From CAZYTX01 sp964650485 (GTDB taxonomy: Bacteria; RBG-13-61-14; DATKZS01), in assembly GCA_964650485.1 (NCBI GenBank), contig CAZYTX010000009.1, forward strand, positions 1 through 64,000: DNA of 64,000 nucleotides, given 5' to 3'. The position numbers and the translations under genes were made by a program. How positions within the stretch are numbered: the first letter of the stretch is position 1; the number at the start of each line of letters is the position of its first letter. Shown here in pieces: positions 7,482-15,136 of this stretch. The notes beneath the pieces were generated by a model, which searched no databases, was not told the origin of the DNA, and was given only the letters and a program-made list of their open reading frames with translations.

Positions 7482-8921
7482 ATGAATTTGTCCAGGACAG
7501 ACCGGGCCCCGCTTTACAAGGGCAGGGTGAGGGTGAGGCTGATGGAGAGCCTGCTCCCGCCCGAGGTCATGTTCTCCGCGGTGCAGCACCTGTTCGGGAG
7601 CATGTTCCTGGACAGCGCCCTTATTGACAGGTACGGCCTGGGAAGGTGGTCGTTCATAGTGTTCGACCCCCTGTTCGTCTTCTCCAGCCGCGAGGACACG
7701 GTGGCCTTCAGGATAGGCAACACCACCAGGTGGGAGAGCTCGAACCCCCTGCTCTCGCTGCGCCGCACCCTGGGCCTGTTCTCGGTAACGGCCGAGCCGT
7801 CGTGGATACCCTTCAGGGGAGGGGTGGCCGGCTTCTTCGGCTATGAGCTTGGAAGGAGCATCGAGAGGCTGCCCGTGACGGTGGAGGACGACCTCGACCT
7901 CCCCGAGTGCTTCCTCGGCTTCTACGACACGGTGCTCGCATACGACCACGTCATGGAGCAGTGGTTCCTCTGCCACACCGACTTCGGCCTCAACAGGCCC
8001 GGGCTGGAATACAGGCTCAGGCAGGTGAGGGACCTGGCAAGGAAGGCCGTGCACTCGGGCCGGGCCCAGCCGACTTTGCGCACCGGGCCTTTGCAGTCCA
8101 ACTTCACCAAGCAGCAATACATGGCCGCCATAAACAGGGCGCGGCTCTACATCGAGGCAGGTGACATATACCAGGTGAACCTCTCCCAGCGCTTCAGCGT
8201 GCAGGTGGAACAAGGCTCGTCCTGGGACCTCTACCAGAGGCTCCGCCAGGTCAACGCGGCCCCCTTTGCCGCCTTCATACAGGGCGGCGGCTTCCAGGTG
8301 CTCTCAAGCTCGCCCGAGCGCTTCCTCAAGGTCATCGGCGACCGGGTGGAGACCAGGCCCATAAAAGGCACCCGGCCGCGGGGGGCCACGGAGAGGGAGG
8401 ACGCCTGGTACAGGGCACAGCTACTGGCCAGCGTGAAGGACCAGGCCGAGCTGGCCATGATAGTGGACCTTGAGAGGAACGACCTGGGAAGGGTCTCCAC
8501 ATATGGCTCCGTGGCGGTGACCAGGCACGCACAGTGCGAGAGCTACGCAAGGGTACATCACCTGGTGTCAACCATCGAGGCCAACCTGAGGAAGGACAGG
8601 GACGTGGCAGACCTTTTGATCGCAACCTTCCCCGGGGGAAGCATCACAGGCGCCCCCAAGATAAGGTCAATGCAGATCATTGACGAGCTCGAGCCGCAGG
8701 TGAGGAGCGCATACTGCGGGTCCATGGGCTTCATTACATTCGAGGGGGACATGGACTTGAACATAGGAATAAGGACCGTGATCATGAAGGATAAAAAGGC
8801 ATACTTCGGCGCAGGAGGCGGGATCGTGTACGACTCCGACCCGGAGATGGAGTACGACGAGACTTACGACAAGGCCCTGGCAATCATAGAAGCGCTGACA
8901 GAGAGCAAGGGGCCTTTCTAA
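7482..8921 (+). CDS. pabB: Aminodeoxychorismate synthase component I
   Basis: PabB converts chorismate and ammonia to 4-amino-4-deoxychorismate, the precursor of p-aminobenzoate and folate. The C-terminal chorismate-binding domain is complete, with TFPGGSITGAPKIRSM, ERNDLGR and the FGAGGGIV near the end. The decisive motif is PIKGT at about residue 293: PabB enzymes have this Lys, while anthranilate synthase TrpE has PIAGT. The protein has 479 residues. It follows pabA after 25 bases. Folate supply fits a cell that relies on tetrahydrofolate for the Wood-Ljungdahl methyl branch. No aminodeoxychorismate lyase (pabC) is visible in the window. Confidence 0.92.
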   Translation: MNLSRTDRAPLYKGRVRVRLMESLLPPEVMFSAVQHLFGSMFLDSALIDRYGLGRWSFIVFDPLFVFSSREDTVAFRIGNTTRWESSNPLLSLRRTLGLFSVTAEPSWIPFRGGVAGFFGYELGRSIERLPVTVEDDLDLPECFLGFYDTVLAYDHVMEQWFLCHTDFGLNRPGLEYRLRQVRDLARKAVHSGRAQPTLRTGPLQSNFTKQQYMAAINRARLYIEAGDIYQVNLSQRFSVQVEQGSSWDLYQRLRQVNAAPFAAFIQGGGFQVLSSSPERFLKVIGDRVETRPIKGTRPRGATEREDAWYRAQLLASVKDQAELAMIVDLERNDLGRVSTYGSVAVTRHAQCESYARVHHLVSTIEANLRKDRDVADLLIATFPGGSITGAPKIRSMQIIDELEPQVRSAYCGSMGFITFEGDMDLNIGIRTVIMKDKKAYFGAGGGIVYDSDPEMEYDETYDKALAIIEALTESKGPF

Positions 8922-8926
8922 TAGAT

Positions 8927-9064
8927 TATGACGCAAAGACGCCGCGGCGCAACGCGTTATTGTTGATTGTATTTGTCGGATATAATTGAGTATTGACAAT
9001 GACCTCATACGCCGGGCGTCACTTTTACACGATAAACGTAGCGCCGTAGCGTCGTTGCGTCATA
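8927..9064. repeat. Inverted-repeat element between pabB and the hydrolase gene
   Basis: The arm at 8927-8954, which starts TATGACGCAA and continues through GACGC and CGGCGC, is the near-perfect reverse complement of the arm at 9037-9064, with 24 of 28 positions matching. The 82 bases between the arms are AT-rich and contain no open frame. Size and structure (about 138 bases, terminal inverted repeats) recall a small non-autonomous mobile element. The right arm ends 11 bases before the next gene, so it also forms its leader. Confidence 0.7.
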
Positions 9065-9075
9065 AAGGAAGAAAA

Positions 9076-9918
9076 GTGTCAGTAAGACTACAGGTTATAG
9101 CCGAGAACAAGGTGGGGCCCGGCATGGGCCTCATAGCAGAGCACGGGTTCTGCGCGCTCCTCGACCTGGGAGACAAGAAGGTGCTGTGGGACACCGGCCA
9201 GGGGTTATGCCTCGCCCAAAACCCGGCCAGGATGGGCATTGACCTGGCCGGCCTGCACGCCATAGCGCTATCCCACGGGCACTTCGACCACACAGGGGGG
9301 CTGGACCGCGCGCTCCAAGCATCCGCCGGGGCCAGGGTCGTATGCCAGCCCGGGTGCATGGCCAACAAGAGGGTGAAAAGGGAGTTCGCGGGCAAAAAAG
9401 TCGAGCTATACATCGGGATGCCGAGGTCCAGGGAGGAGTACGGACAGATGGACGCAAAGTTCGAGTTCGAAGAAGACACCGCGGAGGTCGCGCCCGGGGT
9501 CCACTTCCTGACCGGCATTCCAATGGAGACCGAGTTCGAGGCCATCGAGCCCGGCTTCTTCGTGCAGACGGAAAAGGCAAGAGAACAGGACACCTTCGAG
9601 GACGACGCCTGTTTGGCTGTGCAAGGCGACAAGGGCGTGTCAGTCATACTGGGCTGCGCCCACCGCGGCATGATAAACACCATCTTGCACGTGAAGAAAA
9701 GGCTGGGTGTGGACAGAATATATTCCGTGTGGGGCGGCACCCACATGATGGACCGGGCCCACTGGCAGGTGGAGGCAACCATTAATGCGCTCCGGGAGCT
9801 GGGCGTGGAGAAGGTGGGAGCGGCCCACTGCACAGGGCTTCAAAACGAGGTCAGGCTGGCGCAAGAGATGCCGGATAAGTTCGTCATCACGCACGTGGGG
9901 ACAAGGGCCGAGCTGTGA
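9076..9918 (+). CDS. Metallo-beta-lactamase-fold hydrolase, COG1237-like
   Basis: The 280-residue protein has the metal-binding SHGHFDHTGG motif near residue 63 and later His and Asp ligands (GCAHRG, GGTHMMD, AAHCTG). The overall pattern matches the metallo-hydrolase group that includes the dihydropterin-methyl-ribofuranosyl-aminobenzene phosphate synthase of methanopterin synthesis. The pABA genes upstream make a pterin or aminobenzoate substrate tempting, but bacterial members have no firmly known reaction, so I do not assign it. GTG 9076 is chosen because AAGGAAG is just upstream and the alternative start at 8986 lies inside the inverted-repeat element. Confidence 0.8.
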   Translation: MSVRLQVIAENKVGPGMGLIAEHGFCALLDLGDKKVLWDTGQGLCLAQNPARMGIDLAGLHAIALSHGHFDHTGGLDRALQASAGARVVCQPGCMANKRVKREFAGKKVELYIGMPRSREEYGQMDAKFEFEEDTAEVAPGVHFLTGIPMETEFEAIEPGFFVQTEKAREQDTFEDDACLAVQGDKGVSVILGCAHRGMINTILHVKKRLGVDRIYSVWGGTHMMDRAHWQVEATINALRELGVEKVGAAHCTGLQNEVRLAQEMPDKFVITHVGTRAEL

Positions 9919-9922
9919 GCAG

Positions 9923-9964
9923 GGGTTTGAGCCGCTCGCGCCGTTGCTTTTAAAAACCCTTTTT
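9923..9964 (+). terminator. Possible intrinsic terminator after the hydrolase gene
   Basis: GGGTTTGAGC starting at 9923 can pair with GCTTTTAAAAACCC ending at 9959, and TTTTT follows at 9960-9964. The stem has unpaired bases and the loop is large, so the support is moderate. Its position, between two convergent genes, fits. Confidence 0.4.
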
Positions 9965-9981
9965 CCCTTGGCGTCCGCGTC

Positions 9982-10347
9982 TCAGTCTTTGTCGTATAGC
10001 ACGCAAATCCCGGACGAGCCGGGAGGGTAGTCCCTGCATATCAGGGGCTTGGTGTGGTGGATCATGCACAGGCCGCTGTGCCCGGCAGTGCCCGTCAAAT
10101 AGAAGCACCTCTCCATGCGCTCGCCGGTGACCGAGTCATAAGGCCCCTCCTGGTCCCACCTCACCCGGTCGCGCTCCACCGCGAGCCTTGCCAGGATGTC
10201 GCGCCTGCCCTCTCGCAGCCACCTCTTCTCGTCAGCTTCCTCCACGTAGAGCGCGAAGTAAGGCCCGCAGCAGTGACCGCACATGAGGCAAGCAGGGACC
10301 GGCTCGTCCGCACAAGCCTCGAACACGGCGCACCCCTCGAAACTCAA
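9982..10347 (-). CDS. YkgJ-family cysteine-cluster protein
   Basis: The 121-residue protein has the typical cysteine set of the YkgJ/FliB-like family: CLMCGHCCG near residue 20, a single Cys in ERCFYL, then GLCMIHHTKPLICRDYP. Such proteins bind a zinc ion or an Fe-S cluster; some relatives are linked to flagellin lysine methylation, but most members have no known job. ATG 10347 is used. It is convergent with the hydrolase gene and lies downstream of the ABC ATPase gene on the same strand, separated by 86 bases. Confidence 0.75.
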   Translation of the reverse strand: MSFEGCAVFEACADEPVPACLMCGHCCGPYFALYVEEADEKRWLREGRRDILARLAVERDRVRWDQEGPYDSVTGERMERCFYLTGTAGHSGLCMIHHTKPLICRDYPPGSSGICVLYDKD

Positions 10348-10433
10348 TCCTCACCCTCCTCAGCCAAGGCTCCGGCGGGCAGGCCCCTCAAACCTCATAC
10401 CTCGCTCCCGGCTACTCGCTCCTCGCTACTTCT

Positions 10434-11195
10434 TCACACTTTCAGGCTCTCGATGACCTCGTGCATGTCCTCGGTTCCCACCAAAGAGAGGAACACGTCC
10501 TCCAGGTGGGCCCCCTCCGGCTCCTCTGCCCGGGCCCGCAGCTCGTCCATGGTGCCCTCGGCGATGATCCTGCCCTCGTGTATGATGGAGAGCCTGTCGC
10601 ACATGCTCTCCGCTATCTCCAGGGTGTGTGTGCTCATGAATATTGCGCATCCCTGCCTTGCCATCTTCCTGAAGGTCTCCTTGAGCAGTCTGGCCCCCTT
10701 AGGGTCCAGCCCCACCATGGGCTCGTCAACTATGATGGCCTTGGGCCGGTGGATCAGTGCGCTTGCCATCACCGTCCTCTGCTTCATCCCGTGCGAGTAG
10801 CTCTCGATCAGCTCGTCCCGCCAGGCGCTGAGCTCGAAGAACTGGAGCAGCTCCGTGATCCTGGGCCCGGCCTCGTCCCCGTCCATGCCGTATAGCCCGG
10901 CCATGAAGCGGAGGAACTCCTCGCCCGTGAGCTTCTCGTACAGATAGGGCCGGTCGGGTATGAACCCCACCACGCTCTTTGCGGACACCGGCTCCTTTTC
11001 AAGGTCGTGCCCGTCAATAATCACCCTGCCCGAGCTCGGCTTCAACAGCCCGATCAGCATCCTGATGGTGGTGGTCTTGCCGGCGCCGTTGGGACCCAGG
11101 AACCCGTAGATCTCTCCGGCCGGGACCACGAGGTCCACGTTGTCCACCGCCTTGAACCTGCCGTAATTCTTGGTGAGAGAAACCGTCTCGATCAC
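10434..11195 (-). CDS. ABC transporter ATP-binding protein (ABC-2/CcmA type)
   Basis: This is a complete ABC ATPase of 253 residues. The Walker A GPNGAGKT is near residues 35-42, the Q-loop region has GFIPDRPYLYEKLTGEE, and Walker B is IIVDEPMVGLDP followed by the switch His in STHTLE. The signature is YSHGMKQ, as in DrrA/CcmA-type exporters. The adjacent gene (4-base overlap upstream) is a transglutaminase-like membrane protein instead of a permease. No permease is encoded nearby, so the transport partner, if any, must be elsewhere. Confidence 0.88.
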   Translation of the reverse strand: MIETVSLTKNYGRFKAVDNVDLVVPAGEIYGFLGPNGAGKTTTIRMLIGLLKPSSGRVIIDGHDLEKEPVSAKSVVGFIPDRPYLYEKLTGEEFLRFMAGLYGMDGDEAGPRITELLQFFELSAWRDELIESYSHGMKQRTVMASALIHRPKAIIVDEPMVGLDPKGARLLKETFRKMARQGCAIFMSTHTLEIAESMCDRLSIIHEGRIIAEGTMDELRARAEEPEGAHLEDVFLSLVGTEDMHEVIESLKV

Positions 11196-12739
11196 CTGTA
11201 CTCCTCCACCTCCACCTTGAGCCTGCCTATGACCCGGCCCAGCGCAAGCATCTTGTCAAGACCCCCCTGCGTAAGCTTCACGTGGGTGGCGTCCGCGGGG
11301 AACTGCCTGAAGGTCGGGTCCACAGCCACCCAGGCGCCCCCGCCCGAGGGGCCGGCTATGTACACCTCGGGCCAGGCATGGTAGTAGAACCCGTCTATCA
11401 TCTGCCGGTCCGAGTACACGATCCCGGATGCGGTGCGCGCCGGTATGCCCGATGCCCTGGCCATGGCTATGAAGAGCACCGTATGCTCCTTGCACGCGCC
11501 CCGCTTCTTTGAGAGGACCTCCAAAGCCGAAGGTATGCTCACCACCATGGACGGCTGCATCTCGCGACCCATCCATGACATGAGCCGCTCCACCGCGGCC
11601 ACAGCGTCCCCCGCCCCGGACAGCGCCTGCCTGGCAGCCTCTTTTATCCTGGGATGACGGCTCTGTATGAAAGCGGTGGGCAAGAGCCACTCCGAGAGCT
11701 CCTTGGCCTTTTCCGGCAGGGACTCCTGTATGGGCAGGGCATAACCTTCAGCCGGAAGGCCCCCCTCCATGCGCACCTCGATGGTGCGGCCCTCCATTAG
11801 CTGCCTGCCGGCAAGGTTGGTGTCAAGCCCACTCAAGGGTGCGTCCACCAGCCTCGCGCGCATGTACTTTACAGAGCGCGGCCTGTAGATGTCCACGTTG
11901 GAAGGCACCATCAAAGAGGTTACGATGTCCACCGAGCCCGCTTTTTCCCAGTCCACCGAAAGGGCCTGCTCCCGCTCCTCCAAGACCGTGGTGAAACCCG
12001 TGGCAGGGTGGTACTCCTTTATGACCTCGCGGTCGCCCTTCCGTATCCAGGCGTACTCGGTCTGCCCGGCAAGGCTTACCTCCGTCTTCCAGCAAGGCAC
12101 AATCTCCCGGCCGAGCTCCACGCTCTCGCCTCCCAGGACCTCCACCGTCACCGGCAGGTCCTTCTGGCTCATGGGCTCGAACACGGAAAACTCGTACTTG
12201 TCCCCCGGCCCGGCATCCGCCATTGCCTGCGAAAGCATCCACTCCAGCTCCAGGGTGGGGGCCTTGTCAAAGCGCAGCTCCTTTTCAAACTCATCGCCCC
12301 CGGTGTTTATCTTCATCCGAAGCTCTCCGTCCTCGACCTCGCCCCTGGCCCTTATCTCCATGAACCCGGAGATAGCCTCGAACTCCACCTGCTCCAGCCT
12401 GTAGTCCTTGTCCAGCCGGGCCTGGAGGTCCATGCTTATCTCCTGCGAGGTCTCCAGCATGCTAAGCTTTATGCGGGTGTTGGAGAAGAGCTGGTACCCG
12501 CCTTCCACCGCGCGCAGCCTCGAGTGGGCATACCCCACCTTGGTGTCCCCCTGGTACATGCCCATCCACCGCTCGCGGTCCCATGACCCTTGGGGCAGGG
12601 CCTTTCCAGGGCTTTTGCGCGCCCCTTTATGAAATACGCCTTGCTGGCCAAGGTAAGTGCCGATGGCAACCGCCCACAGACCGAGCACGGCTATGATCAG
12701 CACCGGGACCAGCCTGGAACTTTTATCCTGCTTCTTCAT
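11192..12739 (-). CDS. Membrane-anchored transglutaminase-like protein
   Basis: The 515-residue protein has a single N-terminal membrane helix (VPVLIIAVLGLWAVAIGTYL) and a large outer part. The C-terminal 110 residues form a transglutaminase/papain-like core with Cys416 in RGACKEHT, His454 in YYHAW and Asp474 in AVDPTF, so the catalytic triad is intact. Bacterial members may be proteases or peptide-bond-forming enzymes; the substrate is not evident. The middle part looks like beta-sandwich repeats. ATG 12739 has GGAG 6 bases upstream. Its stop overlaps the ABC ATPase start by 4 bases, so both are co-translated and probably act together. Confidence 0.8.
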   Translation of the reverse strand: MKKQDKSSRLVPVLIIAVLGLWAVAIGTYLGQQGVFHKGARKSPGKALPQGSWDRERWMGMYQGDTKVGYAHSRLRAVEGGYQLFSNTRIKLSMLETSQEISMDLQARLDKDYRLEQVEFEAISGFMEIRARGEVEDGELRMKINTGGDEFEKELRFDKAPTLELEWMLSQAMADAGPGDKYEFSVFEPMSQKDLPVTVEVLGGESVELGREIVPCWKTEVSLAGQTEYAWIRKGDREVIKEYHPATGFTTVLEEREQALSVDWEKAGSVDIVTSLMVPSNVDIYRPRSVKYMRARLVDAPLSGLDTNLAGRQLMEGRTIEVRMEGGLPAEGYALPIQESLPEKAKELSEWLLPTAFIQSRHPRIKEAARQALSGAGDAVAAVERLMSWMGREMQPSMVVSIPSALEVLSKKRGACKEHTVLFIAMARASGIPARTASGIVYSDRQMIDGFYYHAWPEVYIAGPSGGGAWVAVDPTFRQFPADATHVKLTQGGLDKMLALGRVIGRLKVEVEEYR

Positions 12740-12867
12740 ACACACTCCACTGTTAACAGGGAATGGTACAGGACTTACACCCCCCTTTCAACAGGCATGC
12801 TTGCCACGATGTTTTGACAGGCCCCGGCAATGAAAGGGTTCATGATTTTGCTTGCTTTAAAGAAGTT

Positions 12868-12896
12868 TTGATTAAAACGCTTGTATGGTTTACTTT
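12868..12896 (+). promoter_or_regulatory. Candidate sigma-70 promoter for the secreted helical protein
   Basis: TTGATT at 12868-12873 and TACTTT at 12891-12896 are separated by 17 bases, 22 bases before the ATG at 12918. The match to the consensus is fair, and the region is AT-rich compared with its surroundings. Confidence 0.45.
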
Positions 12897-12917
12897 TAAT
12901 GAAGGACAACTTTTTCC

Positions 12918-13751
12918 ATGATGCGCTTTAAAAGAGAATTCCTGGCCGCGGTCCTGGCCGCAGCGGCCCTGTTTCTTTTTGCCGCTTCTTCCGAGGATGA
13001 GCCCGCGCCCGATGCGGGAGAAGAGCGCGAGGTCGAGTTGTCCGAAGCCGACCGTCTCTACCTGCAAGGTGTCCGGGCCTTCCAGGAGGGGCGCGACCAA
13101 GAGGCCGCACGAGCGCTGACCGAGTCCGCCCGGCTCGATGGCCGCTGTCTGTCCTTGATCGAGGGCCGGTCGGATTCCCTGCCTGAAAGGCCCTGCAGCC
13201 AGGTGGCCGGGGTTGAAAAGCCTCACAAGGGGGACCCCGCGGCCCGCATACTCTATCGTCTGGCCGTGATCAGCAAGGGCCAGGCCCCGGAGGAGGCCGC
13301 TTCCCGCCACGCCGGCTGGGACTTGCTTGAAAGGATCATCCGCTCCCACCAGGGCAGCCCCTGGGAGGACGACGCGGCCCTGCTTGTTCTGGAGGACAGG
13401 TTCTGCCTTGACCGCGGCGGGTGGCCGGCTTGCATCGAGTGGGAGATCAGGCTTTACGAGCAGTGGCTTTCAGCCTATCCCTTCTCGGACCACAAGCCAA
13501 AGGTGATGAGGTCTCTCGCGGAGCGCTACCTCATGCTGGCCAGGATGTACGAGAAGGACGAGCCGTGGAGCTCGCCGGTGATAGCCGAGCTGTCCAGGGG
13601 ACAGGCCTGGTGGATCGCCAACAGGCTGGATAAAAACCAGCCCGGCGCAAAATACGAGAGCTGGGCAGGCGGGTTCAAACAAAAGATCAAGGAGACCGGA
13701 AAGCCGTACTCCATAACGCCGGTGCACGCACTGCCGGAAGAGATGAGATAA
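12918..13751 (+). CDS. Secreted helical (TPR-like) protein of unknown function
   Basis: The 277-residue protein starts with two basic residues and a hydrophobic segment (FLAAVLAAAALFLFAAS), a likely signal peptide or membrane anchor. The rest is helical: ADRLYLQGVRAFQEGRDQEAARALTES reads like one TPR repeat, and further helices of similar spacing follow (EIRLYEQWLSAYPFSDH, KVMRSLAERYLMLARMY). This pattern recalls outer-membrane-assembly or tol-pal type TPR proteins, but no clear family is recognised. It is monocistronic between a divergent membrane protein gene and a convergent thiolase gene. The 169-residue frame on the other strand here is a shadow. Confidence 0.7.
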   Translation: MMRFKREFLAAVLAAAALFLFAASSEDEPAPDAGEEREVELSEADRLYLQGVRAFQEGRDQEAARALTESARLDGRCLSLIEGRSDSLPERPCSQVAGVEKPHKGDPAARILYRLAVISKGQAPEEAASRHAGWDLLERIIRSHQGSPWEDDAALLVLEDRFCLDRGGWPACIEWEIRLYEQWLSAYPFSDHKPKVMRSLAERYLMLARMYEKDEPWSSPVIAELSRGQAWWIANRLDKNQPGAKYESWAGGFKQKIKETGKPYSITPVHALPEEMR

Positions 13752-13842
13752 AACCAGCGCCGTCCAAAATAACCTTCAGGAGGCCGGGGACCCGGATTTT
13801 AATATTGCCCGCCCCTGCTATGGAATAATCACACGTTTTTGA

Positions 13843-15027
13843 TTACTCCACCTTCTCCCACAGGCTTGCGTTGCCGTTTCCGAACCCGCCGCATAGCATA
13901 GCCACGCCCCTCTTTGCGTCTGGCACGTCCTTTTTCATGATGTTGTTCAAGGTGATTATGATCCTCGCTCCCGAGTGGCCGAGCGGATGCCCGAGTGCCA
14001 GTGCCCCTCCCCACAGGTTGGTCTTCTTGAAGGGCGCGTTTTCCTCTACGCCGAGCTCGCGCAGCACCGCGAGCGACTGAGTTCCAAATGCCTCGTTCAG
14101 CTCCCACACGTCAATGTCGTCCTTTGTAAGCCCGGTCATCTTGAGCAGCTTCTTGGCCGCGGGCACGGGCGCCATACCCATCATTGTGGGGTCAAAGCCA
14201 CCCATTGCCCCCCCGCCGTAGCGCAGGTGATACGAGAGCCCGAGCTGGTCGGCCTTTTCCCTGCTCATGAGCAGCATGGCGCATGCCCCTGTTGTCAGCG
14301 GCGAGCTGGTGGCCGCGGTCACTATTCCGTCGGGCTTGAAGGCCGGCTTCATCCCTGCCATCTGCTCCAGGTTGGGGTTGTCCCTGATCCACTGGTCGCT
14401 TTTCACCGTGAACTCGTTGCCGTTCTCGTCCACGCCCTGCACGGGCACGATCTCGTCGTCGAACTTGCCCGCGTCCCTGGCCTCCTTGGCCCGGACGTGG
14501 CTGTAGTATGCCATCTTCTCGGTGTCCTCGCGGCTGACGTTGTAGACCTGCGCCACCTTTTCCGCGGTCATCCCCATGGGGAACTCCATGGGGTTGTAGT
14601 AGTTCGCTACCCTCGGGGGGAAGTCCATGCCCATGCCCATGGACACGTTCATCATGTCCTCCACACCCGCGGCAATGTATATCTCGCCCTCGCCGGCCTT
14701 GATGGCCCGGGCGCCGTGCTCGGTCGCGGCCATGCCCGACGGGCACTGCTGGTTGACGCCGTTTGTGGGCACCGAGTCGGGGAGACCCGAGGCCAGCCAT
14801 CCCATGCGGGCGATGTCGTTCTGCATACCGGTCTGGTTGGCCGTGCCCACGAACACCGCGTCCACGTCCTCGGGCTTCACTTTCGAGTTGCGCTCGAAGA
14901 GCGCGTTGTATACGTGGGTAAGAAGCTCGTCCGGGCGAAGGTTTTTGAACCACCCCTTCTCCTTGTGGGCCCTTCCGTTCGGGGTCCTTACACCGTCCAC
15001 CAGTACACACTCTTTCATCTCGGCCAT
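13843..15027 (-). CDS. Thiolase (acetyl-CoA C-acyltransferase)
   Basis: Thiolases cleave 3-ketoacyl-CoA with CoA to acetyl-CoA and a shorter acyl-CoA, or run in reverse. The 394-residue protein has the nucleophile Cys95 in VNQQCPSGMAA, NEAFGTQ, the catalytic His347 in GGALALGHPLGHSGAR, and Cys379 in MLCGGFGNG. The last motif is slightly changed from the usual CxGGGxG. The gene lies 109 bases downstream of an acyl-CoA dehydrogenase on the same strand, which suggests beta-oxidation of fatty or branched-chain acids. AGGAGG stands upstream of ATG 15027. Confidence 0.92.
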   Translation of the reverse strand: MAEMKECVLVDGVRTPNGRAHKEKGWFKNLRPDELLTHVYNALFERNSKVKPEDVDAVFVGTANQTGMQNDIARMGWLASGLPDSVPTNGVNQQCPSGMAATEHGARAIKAGEGEIYIAAGVEDMMNVSMGMGMDFPPRVANYYNPMEFPMGMTAEKVAQVYNVSREDTEKMAYYSHVRAKEARDAGKFDDEIVPVQGVDENGNEFTVKSDQWIRDNPNLEQMAGMKPAFKPDGIVTAATSSPLTTGACAMLLMSREKADQLGLSYHLRYGGGAMGGFDPTMMGMAPVPAAKKLLKMTGLTKDDIDVWELNEAFGTQSLAVLRELGVEENAPFKKTNLWGGALALGHPLGHSGARIIITLNNIMKKDVPDAKRGVAMLCGGFGNGNASLWEKVE

Positions 15028-15136
15028 TTCAAACCTCCTGTTCTTCCAAATATCTTTTCTTGTTTTGTCCGGCTTCTTTGGAACGGGCAGCCAGCATACC
15101 CCATATCATGACGGTTTGCAACGCTTTTCAGGGCCG

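Noticed and set aside
7482..8921. Anthranilate synthase TrpE
   Set aside because: The motif reads PIKGT, as in PabB, instead of PIAGT, and no other trp genes are nearby.
8900..9064. CRISPR array
   Set aside because: The repeats are a single inverted pair, not direct repeats with spacers; no other array is seen in the window.
9076..9918. Methanopterin biosynthesis enzyme
   Set aside because: The fold fits, but no other methanopterin gene is visible and bacterial relatives are functionally open.
12840..13349. 169-residue frame on the minus strand
   Set aside because: It is a shadow of the secreted helical protein gene on the plus strand, which has a promoter, signal peptide and ordinary codon use.
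13975..15111. 378-residue plus-strand frame opposite the thiolase
   Set aside because: Its sequence is His-, Arg- and Val-rich shadow coding; the minus strand encodes a clear thiolase.
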